From: an uncultured Lewinella sp.
GTDB taxonomy: Bacteria > Bacteroidota > Bacteroidia > Chitinophagales > Saprospiraceae
Length of the DNA: 33,223 nucleotides
Direction: 5' to 3'
Assembly: GCA_913057785.1 (NCBI GenBank)
Contig: CAJXPD010000102.1
Span: 1-33,223, forward strand
Part shown: in pieces, positions 23,400 to 31,863 of the stretch
Layout of the letters: each line of letters opens with the position of its first letter
Position numbering within the stretch: the first letter of the stretch is position 1
Made by a program: the position numbers and the translations under genes
The notes under the pieces: generated by a model
The model's database searches: none
What the model was told of the DNA's origin: nothing
What the model saw: the letters and a program-made list of their open reading frames with translations, nothing else

Positions 23400-25070
23400 A
23401 TGTATCAAAAATTCTTTTCGCTCCTATTATTTCTTTTGCTAACTGGACTCCTGCAGGCTCAAGGGTTAGATAATCTGTCGAAAAAGACGGATCAATTTTT
23501 CAATAAGTATCTTTCTGATGATAAACCGGGAGGTGCTGTCATAGTCATTAAAGATGGTAGGGTAGTGCATAAAAACACCTATGGACTAGCCGACTATGAA
23601 AATAAAGTGCCGCTGTCCACAAGTTCCGTATTTGACATAGCGTCCGTTTCAAAGCAGTTCTTGGGTTACGCGGTAGCGCTTTTAGAGAAAGCCGGTAAGC
23701 TTTCCCTACAAGACGATGTAAAGACCTACATTCCGGAATTCCCAGATTTTGGTCATACCATCACTTTAGGCCATCTTCTTTACCATCAGAGTGGCTTAAG
23801 AGATTGGCCATCCGCCATGAAGCTCGCAGGAGTTGGATTCGATGATGTACTCAGCTTCGAGCAAATCCTATCCATGGTATACCGACAAGAGGCTCTGAAT
23901 TTTGTTCCGGGTAGTAAGTACATCTATTCCAATACGGGCTACAACGTCCTAGTTGAAGTGATCCAACGGATCACAAAGCAGCCGTTTCGGGCATGGACCA
24001 AAGAAAAGATTTTCCTGCCTTTAGGAATGAAAAACACTTTCTTTAAAGACCAGTTTGATGAATCGATTCCAAAAGAAGTGAAAAGCTATTTTAAAGAAGA
24101 GGATCAATACAAACGGAGTACCAATGGCTTGACCGCAATGGGATCCAGCTCTTTGCAAACGACTATAGATGATTTTGGCTTATGGTTGCAGTATCTCGAT
24201 AGCGAAAATGCTAAAGATCTTGTCGCTAAAATGCAGATACCCGGTACCATCACTACGGAGGCACCCGCTAACTATGCTTATGGTTTAGAAGTAGATACCT
24301 ATTATGGTCTTAAGCGAGTGTCTCATGACGGAAGCTGGGCTTCCTTCAATACGTTCATGGCCTATTTTCCGGATGAGCATTTTTCAGTAGCGGTATTCTT
24401 AAATCATGAAAATTGGGTGCAAGGATTCGCTCAGGAAGTGATTGAGATTTATCTTAAGGATAAGTTTCAAGGGGATAAAAGAGGGCCTTGGTTTTATTAC
24501 GAAGAGAAACCTAAAATATCGAAGGATCTCGACCTTGATCTTTCGCGCTATACGGGCATTTATGATCTGGAAAAATATCTGTCCTATCTGACCATCACGG
24601 AGGAAAAAGGTCAATTATATGTACAGGCAACTAATGAAGATAAACAGCTGATGCAGGCCGTTTCCGCTACCCGATTTTGGGTAGATGAATACAGTCAATC
24701 TATTTATTTCAATACAGATCAATCAGGGAATATAGAAAGTGTTACTTATCATAAGTCACTATGTGAACGAAGAACTCCGATACCGGCAAACGAAGCACCA
24801 GATCTTTCTGCCTATGAAGGGGATTACTATAGCCGGGAGTTGAATGCTAGTTATCAGGTTATATTGGAAGATGGACAGCTGTACCTGTCAAATCTTAGAA
24901 ATGGCCGGTCTCCCCTAGAAAGAGTTTGGAAAGATGGCTTTATCAATGAGACGAACTATGCACCGCGGGTTGATTTTCAAAGAAATGCCAAAGGAGAGAT
25001 TGTTTCCTTTAGGGCGTCACAATTCAGAAGCAGAAACCAACTATTTAAAAAGCTGGACTTGAAGGATTAA
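23400..25070 (+). CDS. Exported serine hydrolase, class-C beta-lactamase/PBP-like
   Basis: A 556-residue protein with a signal peptide (1-21, ending 'LLQAQG'). The beta-lactamase domain (about 28-370) has all three motifs: nucleophile Ser82 in 'SVSK' (82-85), 'YSN' (176-178) and 'HDG' (309-311, the counterpart of KTG). Residues about 390-556 form two related beta-rich segments ('LSRYTGIYDLEKYLSYLTITEE' and 'LSAYEGDYYSRELNASYQVILED') like those found after the catalytic domain in many Bacteroidota homologs. It is likely a D-aminopeptidase, esterase or peptidoglycan-modifying enzyme rather than a true resistance enzyme. ATG 23400 starts the signal peptide; the longer frame from 23334 does not. 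Confidence 0.88.
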   Translation: MYQKFFSLLLFLLLTGLLQAQGLDNLSKKTDQFFNKYLSDDKPGGAVIVIKDGRVVHKNTYGLADYENKVPLSTSSVFDIASVSKQFLGYAVALLEKAGKLSLQDDVKTYIPEFPDFGHTITLGHLLYHQSGLRDWPSAMKLAGVGFDDVLSFEQILSMVYRQEALNFVPGSKYIYSNTGYNVLVEVIQRITKQPFRAWTKEKIFLPLGMKNTFFKDQFDESIPKEVKSYFKEEDQYKRSTNGLTAMGSSSLQTTIDDFGLWLQYLDSENAKDLVAKMQIPGTITTEAPANYAYGLEVDTYYGLKRVSHDGSWASFNTFMAYFPDEHFSVAVFLNHENWVQGFAQEVIEIYLKDKFQGDKRGPWFYYEEKPKISKDLDLDLSRYTGIYDLEKYLSYLTITEEKGQLYVQATNEDKQLMQAVSATRFWVDEYSQSIYFNTDQSGNIESVTYHKSLCERRTPIPANEAPDLSAYEGDYYSRELNASYQVILEDGQLYLSNLRNGRSPLERVWKDGFINETNYAPRVDFQRNAKGEIVSFRASQFRSRNQLFKKLDLKD

Positions 25071-25178
25071 TTCTCTACGATCAGTTCCATGTTTGATGAT
25101 CGCTTTTGGAGGTGAAGAGCTTCAGTTTCCATCCAAAGGGTGAACGTCAAACATGCACTGACTTACGACTGTTAGCAT

Positions 25179-25892
25179 ATGAAAACATTACCACCATTAC
25201 CCCTCCTTATTGTGTTGATATTAGGGTGCCAATCAAGGGAAAGAGAACCTGGTATATCCGAATTCCTACCCTCAGATTATGTATTGGACGGTTCAGTTTC
25301 TCATCTAGAGATGATGGATACCATCCAAATGACGACCTATTACGAGGACGAAAACCTAGTAATTAGAGAAGCAAAGGATAGATATTACATCGGCGTACGT
25401 TCAAATCGCAAGACGATCCTAAGTGCCTATTATCTCGCGCCGGATCAGCTTAAGGTCATGCATGCTTCAGGAGCCTTAGGGGAAACCAACTTTCTTAGAA
25501 CTGATGAATACTGGGTGAAAGATCGACCAAAATGGGATTGGAGATATCGCGATACAGTCATTTGGGGCCGCTATCACAAGGAAGATTACCTACATAAGGA
25601 CCCCATACAGGATTTCGAAACCTACTACCAAACCTTTGGTTGGGTTGCGAATACGATATCCTTTGGGAGCAATCGAGAAATGGAATTGGTTATCTCCAAG
25701 GATTTGGTGGAAGATGTGACTAACTTTTGTGTTTCCTACGAATTCGACACTCCTGCTGGTGTCAGAACGATCATAGCGCCAGGTCGACCTGGAGGCATCA
25801 CACAAAATGACTCCCTAAACGCATTAATTCATGAAGGCGCGATTCCTTTGCTACCTGATACCCTGCTCCATGATTTCTTTAAGTTGGAGTAG
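25179..25892 (+). CDS. Lipoprotein of unknown function
   Basis: A 237-residue lipoprotein: hydrophobic signal followed by lipobox Ile-Leu-Gly-Cys17. The mature part is rich in Asp, Tyr and Trp ('RPKWDWRYRDTVIWGRYHKEDY', about 115-136) and probably beta-structured; I recognise no family or catalytic motif. Its 3' end overlaps the convergent transporter gene by 14 bp (25879-25892). It starts 108 bp after the serine hydrolase gene, in the same direction. Confidence 0.7.
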   Translation: MKTLPPLPLLIVLILGCQSREREPGISEFLPSDYVLDGSVSHLEMMDTIQMTTYYEDENLVIREAKDRYYIGVRSNRKTILSAYYLAPDQLKVMHASGALGETNFLRTDEYWVKDRPKWDWRYRDTVIWGRYHKEDYLHKDPIQDFETYYQTFGWVANTISFGSNREMELVISKDLVEDVTNFCVSYEFDTPAGVRTIIAPGRPGGITQNDSLNALIHEGAIPLLPDTLLHDFFKLE

Positions 25893-26763
25893 AAGTTAGC
25901 TTTTCCTCCTTCTTTCTACCAAAGGTATACATGAAATAACCGCCAGAAATAAACATGACCAATCCATAAATACCCGCTGGAATGGAAAGCGTAAAGTTGG
26001 CTAAAACGGTAGAGGCAATGACAATGGCCAAGGTGCCATTCTGAATGCCCGATTCGATAGCAATCGTTATCGCCTGCTTTTGCTCTAATTTGAAGAATTT
26101 GGCACTGTAGTACCCCACTAGTAAAGTCAGAAGATTTAAAGCCACAGTCGCTCCTCCGATTTGCGGGAAGTATTTAGCGATCGTTTCTCGCTCTGTTATG
26201 ATGATGGAGACTAGTATTACAAGAAATAAGACAGTGGAAAAGATTCTCACCGGTCTATCCATCCGCAAAGCAAAAGCTTCCTTACGAGATCGGATAAACA
26301 TGCCGATGGCGATGGGTATAATTACAATGACCAACACCTGCAGTAACATCCCCACCTCATCCACATCGACAACCTGCCCAGAATTACTAAAATAGTTGAA
26401 GGCAAAACCCACGTAAAGCGGTATGGTCACCAAGGTAATCAAGCTACTTACCGCTGTCAGCGATACAGATAGTGCCGTATCTCCGCGAGATACGTGGCTG
26501 ATGAGATTCGAGGTCACACCCCCCGGGCAAGCGGCCAACAACATCATACCGATCGCCAATTCATTGGGCAAATTGAATACATGACAAATACCGAAACCGA
26601 TTAAGGGCAAGAGAATGATTTGATTCACTAAGCCTATCAAAGTGGCTTTCGGGTATTTGAAAATCCGCCGAAAATCGTCTACGACTAGTGACAAGCCCAT
26701 TCCGAGCATGATGACAAAGAGAGAAGCGGGCAAAAAGACATCGGTAAGAATTGATGATTCCAT
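25879..26763 (-). CDS. Bile acid:sodium symporter (SBF/ASBT) family transporter
   Basis: A 294-residue integral membrane protein with nine or ten hydrophobic helices. Family features are present: 'MLGMGLSLVVDDFRRIFKYPKA' near the N-terminus, 'MMLLAACPGGVTSNLISHVSRGDTALSVSLTAVSSLITLVTIPLY' (the broken-helix core that binds Na+ and substrate), and 'IAIESGIQNGTLAIVIAS' (second core helix). Bacterial members import organic anions such as pantoate, bile acids or related carboxylates with Na+; the substrate here is not evident. It is convergent with the lipoprotein at 25179 and divergent from the YD-repeat lipoprotein at 26894. Besides the small ORF at 4119 it is the only intact gene I call on this strand. 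Confidence 0.92.
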   Translation of the reverse strand: MESSILTDVFLPASLFVIMLGMGLSLVVDDFRRIFKYPKATLIGLVNQIILLPLIGFGICHVFNLPNELAIGMMLLAACPGGVTSNLISHVSRGDTALSVSLTAVSSLITLVTIPLYVGFAFNYFSNSGQVVDVDEVGMLLQVLVIVIIPIAIGMFIRSRKEAFALRMDRPVRIFSTVLFLVILVSIIITERETIAKYFPQIGGATVALNLLTLLVGYYSAKFFKLEQKQAITIAIESGIQNGTLAIVIASTVLANFTLSIPAGIYGLVMFISGGYFMYTFGRKKEEKLTSTPT

Positions 26764-26832
26764 GACAAAGGCAGTGTTGGCTTTAGGAAAGTACTAATGT
26801 AATTGTTTCATATGGATTTTCTTAGTCCTATT

Positions 26833-26847
26833 GCTTACCTTGTAAGC
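26833..26847. promoter_or_regulatory. 15-bp dyad GCTTAC-CTT-GTAAGC between divergent genes
   Basis: Perfect 6-bp arms GCTTAC (26833-26838) and GTAAGC (26842-26847) around a 3-base centre, in the 130-bp region between the divergent transporter and lipoprotein genes. It fits an operator for a dimeric regulator acting on one or both genes. The short centre makes a stable RNA hairpin less likely than a DNA site. Confidence 0.35.
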
Positions 26848-26893
26848 CATCCACAGTGCATACAAAATCCATTTCCTTTAAGATGATACCTAT

Positions 26894-27832
26894 ATGGATA
26901 GTTCCCGCTTAAGATACGCACTATTGATACTTACCTTTCCCATGTACTGTGCTTCATGCTCAAGCCTAGCAAGCCATAAAGATCTGGAAGATCTAGAAAA
27001 ATACGAGTTGACTGGAGCGGTGCAATATATGGAGGAAAAATTCTATTACCCTAAAGATCCTGCCGCTTTACCTGATTCAAGTCACTTTAATCTTGCTGAG
27101 GACTTTAGATTTACGGGCAAGCAGCAAATGCACTTTAGTGAAAAGGGCTTGCTCGTGGAGCACAAGTTTTTTCAGTCTACGTTCTTGTCATGGCAGATGT
27201 TTTTTGATGAGTTAGGAGTCATTAAAGATGGAACTTATTATAACGCTGAACAGGAGATGACAGAATATGTAAAGCTAAGTTATGACCAAGCGGGAAATCC
27301 CCAACGACAGACGTGGTACAATAAAGACAGTATCAGCTTTAGAGAAAAGTTGTTCGTGTACAACGATAGGCGGCAAAAGCTAGAAGAAAAGTATGGCAAC
27401 AAAAAAATCACCAAATTTACCTATAGCTATGACTCAGCAGGAAGAGAAATAGAGCGGGAAACGTATTTCGACGAGGTCTTATCAACAAAAAGAATCAAGA
27501 CCTACAATCGGAAAGGAAAATTGTCCACCCGATTGGCCTACAGTGCGGATGGAACCCTTCTTTGGGAAGAAAACTTCGAATATCGAAATAACAAGCTGTA
27601 CCGAAAAGAGGTGTCCGATCATGCTAAAGCGGTAAGCCGAATCTATCAATATAATCCTTCAGGTCATCTCTCGGAAGTCACAGTGCGAACGCAGGGAGGG
27701 GACGACAAGATCAAAAGGTACGAGAAATGGATGTATGAGTACGATGAGCAAGGGAACTGGACCCGCCGACTTCACTATGTGAATGATGATTTACAGGAGC
27801 TGAAGACGAGAGCAATCGAATACCGGCAATGA
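26894..27832 (+). CDS. Exported protein with RHS/YD-like repeats
   Basis: A 312-residue protein with a hydrophobic export signal ending in 'YCASCSS'; Cys22 may be lipidated, although the -3 residue (Cys19) is unusual. The mature part is a string of YD-like beta repeats: 'YDQAGNPQRQTWYN', 'YDSAGREIERETYF', 'YNRKGKLSTRLAYS', 'YNPSGHLSEVTVRT' and 'YDEQGNWTRRLHYV' (spread over about 135-300). Such repeats are seen in RHS shells and in smaller Bacteroidota surface proteins. There is no toxin-like C-terminal domain, protease motif or RHS core, and the length is far below that of RHS toxins, so a toxin role is unsupported. It is divergent from the SBF transporter. Confidence 0.78.
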   Translation: MDSSRLRYALLILTFPMYCASCSSLASHKDLEDLEKYELTGAVQYMEEKFYYPKDPAALPDSSHFNLAEDFRFTGKQQMHFSEKGLLVEHKFFQSTFLSWQMFFDELGVIKDGTYYNAEQEMTEYVKLSYDQAGNPQRQTWYNKDSISFREKLFVYNDRRQKLEEKYGNKKITKFTYSYDSAGREIERETYFDEVLSTKRIKTYNRKGKLSTRLAYSADGTLLWEENFEYRNNKLYRKEVSDHAKAVSRIYQYNPSGHLSEVTVRTQGGDDKIKRYEKWMYEYDEQGNWTRRLHYVNDDLQELKTRAIEYRQ

Positions 27833-27900
27833 TGTTTTTCCGAGTCTGTAATATCGCTGAGGGGGGGACTAGTCAGATCATATGTAATTAACTCAATGCT

Positions 27901-28398
27901 ATGCAAGGCGTAATAGAGCATATAATTAGTCAATTGACAAATAACCAGGAAGGTAAGGCTTGGATAGGGGCCACTTATCAGAGCAAGCTCAAGGATATTA
28001 CCGATGAGAATGCCTTCATCAGGCCCTTGCCAGATTTACACAGCGTGGCGGAAATCATCTCACACTTAACAACCTGGCAAAAGGAAACCATTCTTAAAAT
28101 TACGACAGGGGAGGGGAGTCTGACGGATGACTGTGAAGAGAACTGGTATTCGAATGATAAACTGCGGGAAAAGAAGTGGGCCTCGATTTTGAAAGAATAT
28201 CAAGAAAGCTTGGCGGAAATCATAGTTTTACTTAAAACTAAAGAGGACAGCTTTTTGGAAAAACAGTATTATGACACCGATTTCAAAGGGAACTATCCCT
28301 ATTCCTTTGTGATCAATGGCATGCTACATCATAACCTGTATCATCTAGGTCAATTGGGGATCATTATCAAATACTTAAAACTAGAAGTTAAGTACTAA
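27901..28398 (+). CDS. DinB-superfamily protein
   Basis: A 165-residue four-helix-bundle protein of the DinB/YfiT type. The likely metal-binding histidines are in place: His47 or His55 ('LHSVAEIISHLTTWQKE') and His144/His148 ('LHHNLYHLGQLG'). Members include thiol-dependent transferases that use bacillithiol or mycothiol and many uncharacterised enzymes. The stop is followed after a single base by the ATG of the MDR oxidoreductase, so the two are almost certainly co-transcribed and translationally linked. It heads the run of co-directional genes up to 31639. Confidence 0.88.
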   Translation: MQGVIEHIISQLTNNQEGKAWIGATYQSKLKDITDENAFIRPLPDLHSVAEIISHLTTWQKETILKITTGEGSLTDDCEENWYSNDKLREKKWASILKEYQESLAEIIVLLKTKEDSFLEKQYYDTDFKGNYPYSFVINGMLHHNLYHLGQLGIIIKYLKLEVKY

Positions 28399-28399
28399 G

Positions 28400-29338
28400 A
28401 TGAAGAAAGCGGTAAACGAACAATACGGAGGCGTAGAGCAAATCAAGATCATCGAAACGGAACTACCAAAGATTTCGAATGGGGAGGTGTTGGTAAAGGT
28501 GGAAGCGGCAGGATTAAACCCTAAAGATATTCTGGTTAGAAAAGGGAAGTTCAAACGATTTACAGGCAACAAATTTCCACAAGGAGTCGGCTACGACTTC
28601 TCCGGTACCATCGAAGACCCCAAGAATAGCACCTTTCAAAAAGGAGAAAAAGTCTTTGGTATGGTCAACGGCTGGAGAGGAAGATGCTGTGCCGAATATG
28701 TCGATGTTAAAGCCAAGGAGTTATATCAAATGCCAGAAAACATCTCTTTTGAAGCTGCTGCTGGCGTGCCCTTAGCTGGGCAAACAGCTCTACAGGCCAT
28801 CCGAGACCAAGGAAAGATCACAAAAGGAAGCCAGATTCTAATCAATGGAGCCTCCGGAGGAGTGGGGACCTTGGCCATTCAGATTGCCAAGGAACTGGGA
28901 GGGGAAGTGACCACGGTATCTAGCTCAAAGAACCTGGAGCTTTGTAGTTCCTTCGGAGCGGATCATACGATCTCCTATGAAACAACTCAGCTGCTTGAAC
29001 TTGGGCAATCCTACGATATCTTCTTTGATGTCTTCGGGAACTACAGCTTCCGCAAGATGGAAGGTCTCCTGAAGAATAAGGGCATCTATATCACCACGGT
29101 GCCGAAGGCAGATATCATCAAGGAGCAATTCTCCAACCTATTCAGGAGTAAAAAGGCGAGATTGGTGGTGGTAAGGTCCAATGAGCGGGATTTGAGGTGG
29201 TTCAGCCAAAAAATCGCGGAGGGCAAAATCAAGCCTGTCGTAGACCAGGTTTTTGACTTTGGTGAAATCCAAGCAGCCCAGACATATATCGAATCCAAGC
29301 GGGCGAAAGGGAAGGTGATTGTTAAGATGAATACCTAA
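28400..29338 (+). CDS. MDR-family NAD(P)H oxidoreductase (quinone reductase-like, zinc-independent)
   Basis: A 312-residue medium-chain dehydrogenase/reductase. The N-terminal GroES-like domain ('VEAAGLNPKDILVRKG', 'FPQGVGYDFSGTI') lacks the catalytic-zinc Cys/His set and the structural-zinc Cys quartet, placing it with quinone oxidoreductase/enoyl-reductase types. The Rossmann domain has the nucleotide loop 'GASGGVGTLAIQIAKELG' (150-167). A likely role is NADPH-dependent reduction of quinones or other electrophiles. One base after DinB and 15 bp before the SDR gene: same operon. Confidence 0.9.
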   Translation: MKKAVNEQYGGVEQIKIIETELPKISNGEVLVKVEAAGLNPKDILVRKGKFKRFTGNKFPQGVGYDFSGTIEDPKNSTFQKGEKVFGMVNGWRGRCCAEYVDVKAKELYQMPENISFEAAAGVPLAGQTALQAIRDQGKITKGSQILINGASGGVGTLAIQIAKELGGEVTTVSSSKNLELCSSFGADHTISYETTQLLELGQSYDIFFDVFGNYSFRKMEGLLKNKGIYITTVPKADIIKEQFSNLFRSKKARLVVVRSNERDLRWFSQKIAEGKIKPVVDQVFDFGEIQAAQTYIESKRAKGKVIVKMNT

Positions 29339-29353
29339 TCTATCTTTTATTAG

Positions 29354-30193
29354 ATGCAAGAATTAAAAGAGCAAATCGCCCTCGTTACCGGTGCAAGCCG
29401 TGGCATAGGAAAGGGAATTGCCATCGCCCTAGCAAAATCTGGAGCCTTCGTCTATTTAACCGGAAGAACCGAAACCGAGGGGGAGGGTGCGACGAACCTT
29501 TCTGGTAGTATTGGTGGAACAGAAGCGGAGATCCTGTCGGTTGGCGGTAAGTGCAAAGCCATTCGATGTGATCATACAGATGATCTCGAGGTACACAAGG
29601 TTTTTGACCAGATCTTTGCGGAGCAGGACCGGCTTGATATCTTAGTAAATAGCGTTTGGGGGGGATATGAGCACTTCAATGATGGGACCGAGTTTTGGCT
29701 AGAGGAAGGCTTTTGGGCATCTCCGTTCTCGAGGTGGGATAAGATGTTTTCTGCCGGTGTTCGGGCCGCCTATGTAGCCAGTAGTCACGCCGCAAAAAAG
29801 ATGATTGAAAAAAAGACTGGGATCATTTTTAATCTTTCCTATTGGGCAAGCCAAAGGAATGACATGGGCGTAGCTTATGGTACGGCTAAGGCTGCTACCG
29901 ACAAGATGACGGCTGCTATGGCGCACGAACTAAGTCCATATAATATACCGGTTATCTGTTTGTATCCCGGCTTGGTAAGAACGGAGGCGGTACTCAAAGC
30001 CCAAGATCATTTTGATCTATCCAACGCTGAATCACCGGAATTTGTGGGTAGGGTAATCAGCAGGCTAGCCACCGATCCTACTATCATGGACAAGTCTGGG
30101 CGAATATTGATTGCCGCCGCAGAAGCCATAGCATATGGGGTCAAAGATATTGATGGAAAACAACCGCGACCATTGACGAGGGATGAGGCTTAG
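29354..30193 (+). CDS. Short-chain dehydrogenase/reductase (SDR), DHRS1-like
   Basis: A 279-residue SDR. The cofactor motif is 'TGASRGIG' (12-19); the catalytic Tyr175 and Lys179 are in 'YGTAK' with Ser162 in 'NLSYWAS'. The usual 'NNAG' is replaced by 'VNSVWGGYE' (98-106), and an aromatic insert 'FWLEEGFWASPFSRWDKMF' (114-132) follows; both are typical of the DHRS1-like branch. The substrate is unknown, presumably a carbonyl or hydroxyl compound with NAD(P)(H). Starts 15 bp after the MDR gene and 29 bp before the Crp/Fnr regulator, so part of the same transcription unit. Confidence 0.9.
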   Translation: MQELKEQIALVTGASRGIGKGIAIALAKSGAFVYLTGRTETEGEGATNLSGSIGGTEAEILSVGGKCKAIRCDHTDDLEVHKVFDQIFAEQDRLDILVNSVWGGYEHFNDGTEFWLEEGFWASPFSRWDKMFSAGVRAAYVASSHAAKKMIEKKTGIIFNLSYWASQRNDMGVAYGTAKAATDKMTAAMAHELSPYNIPVICLYPGLVRTEAVLKAQDHFDLSNAESPEFVGRVISRLATDPTIMDKSGRILIAAAEAIAYGVKDIDGKQPRPLTRDEA

Positions 30194-30222
30194 GGTAAGG
30201 CCGAGTACTTAAGATGATGTAA

Positions 30223-30798
30223 ATGAAACATACCGAGGAAATAGCTAAGTTTTTTGAAACGGATTTCCCTTTGAATAGGGAAGGGGTAAAGGAATTGATC
30301 GATTCGTTTACCGTCCGGGAATTTCCTAAAAACACCTTCTTGCTGGAGGAAGGCGCCTATGAGAACAAGCTCAGATTTATCAACAAAGGAATTGTCCGGG
30401 AGTTTTATAGATCTGAAAAACGGGAAGTCAACATAAACTTTTACACCCAACCCCAATTCATCACAGATTTCTCCTCCTTCATACAGGATGGTACCACTAG
30501 GAAAAACCAGGAGAGCTTGACTCCGGTGCAGTTATTAGAGCTGGGGAAGGAAAAATTTGTCCAGCTATTGGAAAAGTACAGCTGCGGCAAATCATTCATC
30601 GATCAGACTTTCCAAAAAATATTGAAAAACAAGGAAATCTTCGAATACAACCGAATGACTAAGGAGCCGGAAACGCTCTATAATGAACTTCGTATCTATC
30701 GGCCGGATTGGTTGCAAGAGATACCTCAATATCATATCGCCTCTTACCTGGGCATCACTCCGGAGACCTTAAGTCGGATTAGAAAAAGACTTTCTTGA
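30223..30798 (+). CDS. Crp/Fnr-family transcriptional regulator
   Basis: A 191-residue protein with an N-terminal cyclic-nucleotide-binding-type beta-roll (about 15-115: 'FPKNTFLLEEGAYENKLRFINKGIVREFY', 'TDFSSFIQDG') and a C-terminal helix-turn-helix (about 160-191: 'EIPQYHIASYLGITPETLSRIRKRLS'). This is the short form common in Bacteroidota; canonical cAMP-contact residues and Fe-S cysteines are not seen, so the effector is unknown. Being the fourth gene of the run it may autoregulate the upstream enzymes (inference). Confidence 0.9.
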   Translation: MKHTEEIAKFFETDFPLNREGVKELIDSFTVREFPKNTFLLEEGAYENKLRFINKGIVREFYRSEKREVNINFYTQPQFITDFSSFIQDGTTRKNQESLTPVQLLELGKEKFVQLLEKYSCGKSFIDQTFQKILKNKEIFEYNRMTKEPETLYNELRIYRPDWLQEIPQYHIASYLGITPETLSRIRKRLS

Positions 30799-30871
30799 TT
30801 TGAATCAATGAAGATGGGGACAAAACTGAAGTTCTTGGGCCTTATTTTACATTACTTCAATTTTATCGTTC

Positions 30872-31639
30872 ATGAAAATTCAACATTTTCGCAACGCCAC
30901 TATGGTCATCGAGACCGGAGATATAGTACTATTGATTGATCCGATGATTGGCCCGACAGGAACCATGCCTCCTTTTTCGTTCTTCCGTTCCAAGCCCAGG
31001 AGAAACCCAACCGTGCCGCTACCGGAAAGCTGCCAACCTATCTTGGAGAAGGTCACCCACTGCCTGCTCACCCATCAGCACCCCGATCATCTGGACAAGG
31101 AAGCGGAGCAGTATTTGACCCAAAAGAACATCCCTGTCATTTGTAGCTTCCTGGATGAGAAGGCCTTCCGCAAGAAAGGACTAAACGTGATCCAGACAGT
31201 AGATTATTGGGAGCGAGTTGATTTTCTGGGCGGAAAGATTGAAGGGATTCCCGCCAGACATGGCTACGGCTTTGTGGCTAAACCAGCCGGCAATGTCATG
31301 GGTTACTATATTGAACTGCCCAATGAACCGTCCATCTACCTGAGCTCCGACACCATCTATACGGATCAAGTCGATAAGGTACTAAAGGAATACAAGCCAG
31401 CCATCAGCGTGGTAGCCGCCGGCTCCGCTCAATTTGATATCTTCAAACCCCTGCTAATGACCGTAGAGGATATCCTGAAATTCACGAAGAATGCGCCGGG
31501 TAAGGTCATTGCCAATCATATGGAAGCGGTGAATCATTGTCCTACCACCAGGGTGATATTAAAACAAAAATTGGCAGCGCGCGGTCTGCTTGAAAAGACG
31601 TTCATTCCCGAGGATGGAGATTGGTTGGAGATCCGTTAG
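30872..31639 (+). CDS. UlaG-like metallo-beta-lactamase-fold hydrolase
   Basis: A 255-residue cytoplasmic metallo-hydrolase. The metal motif 'THQHPDHLD' gives His68-x-His70-x-Asp72-His73, with further ligands in 'IPARHGYGF', 'YLSSDTIYTD' and 'IANHMEAVNHC'. The N-terminal 'IQHFRNATMVIETGDIVLLIDP' is the UlaG/YtnP-type opening. It probably hydrolyses an ester, lactone or phosphodiester; the substrate is not evident. It starts 73 bp after the Crp/Fnr regulator. No signal peptide. Confidence 0.9.
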   Translation: MKIQHFRNATMVIETGDIVLLIDPMIGPTGTMPPFSFFRSKPRRNPTVPLPESCQPILEKVTHCLLTHQHPDHLDKEAEQYLTQKNIPVICSFLDEKAFRKKGLNVIQTVDYWERVDFLGGKIEGIPARHGYGFVAKPAGNVMGYYIELPNEPSIYLSSDTIYTDQVDKVLKEYKPAISVVAAGSAQFDIFKPLLMTVEDILKFTKNAPGKVIANHMEAVNHCPTTRVILKQKLAARGLLEKTFIPEDGDWLEIR

Positions 31640-31863
31640 GGAATTGACCAGGAGGCTCTATAGCATGGTCTGATGACTGCTGATTCTTAAGTTGTGAATC
31701 GGAGAAGGAAGAGGTTTTGTCGAATAATGTTTATGGCTAGCAGGAAGGTGGATAGTTTAGGCTTCGTTTGTTCCAGACTTGATTGCAAAGGGGATTGGAA
31801 GAGTTGACTTTAATTAGGTCTGAGGCAAGCCGACCTTCACACGCCAACCATAAACCCTACAAT

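Noticed and set aside
23400..25070. True antibiotic-resistance beta-lactamase
   Set aside because: HDG instead of KTG, long C-terminal beta-rich extension and genomic context fit the broad class-C-like hydrolase/esterase group; resistance cannot be claimed from sequence.
25106..25366. 86-residue + strand ORF overlapping the lipoprotein at 25179
   Set aside because: The competing frame has a clean lipoprotein signal and is far longer; this frame shows no signal or domain.
26894..27832. RHS/polymorphic toxin based on YD-like repeats
   Set aside because: Only about 300 residues, no RHS core motif, no self-cleavage site, no variable toxin domain and no immunity gene beside it.
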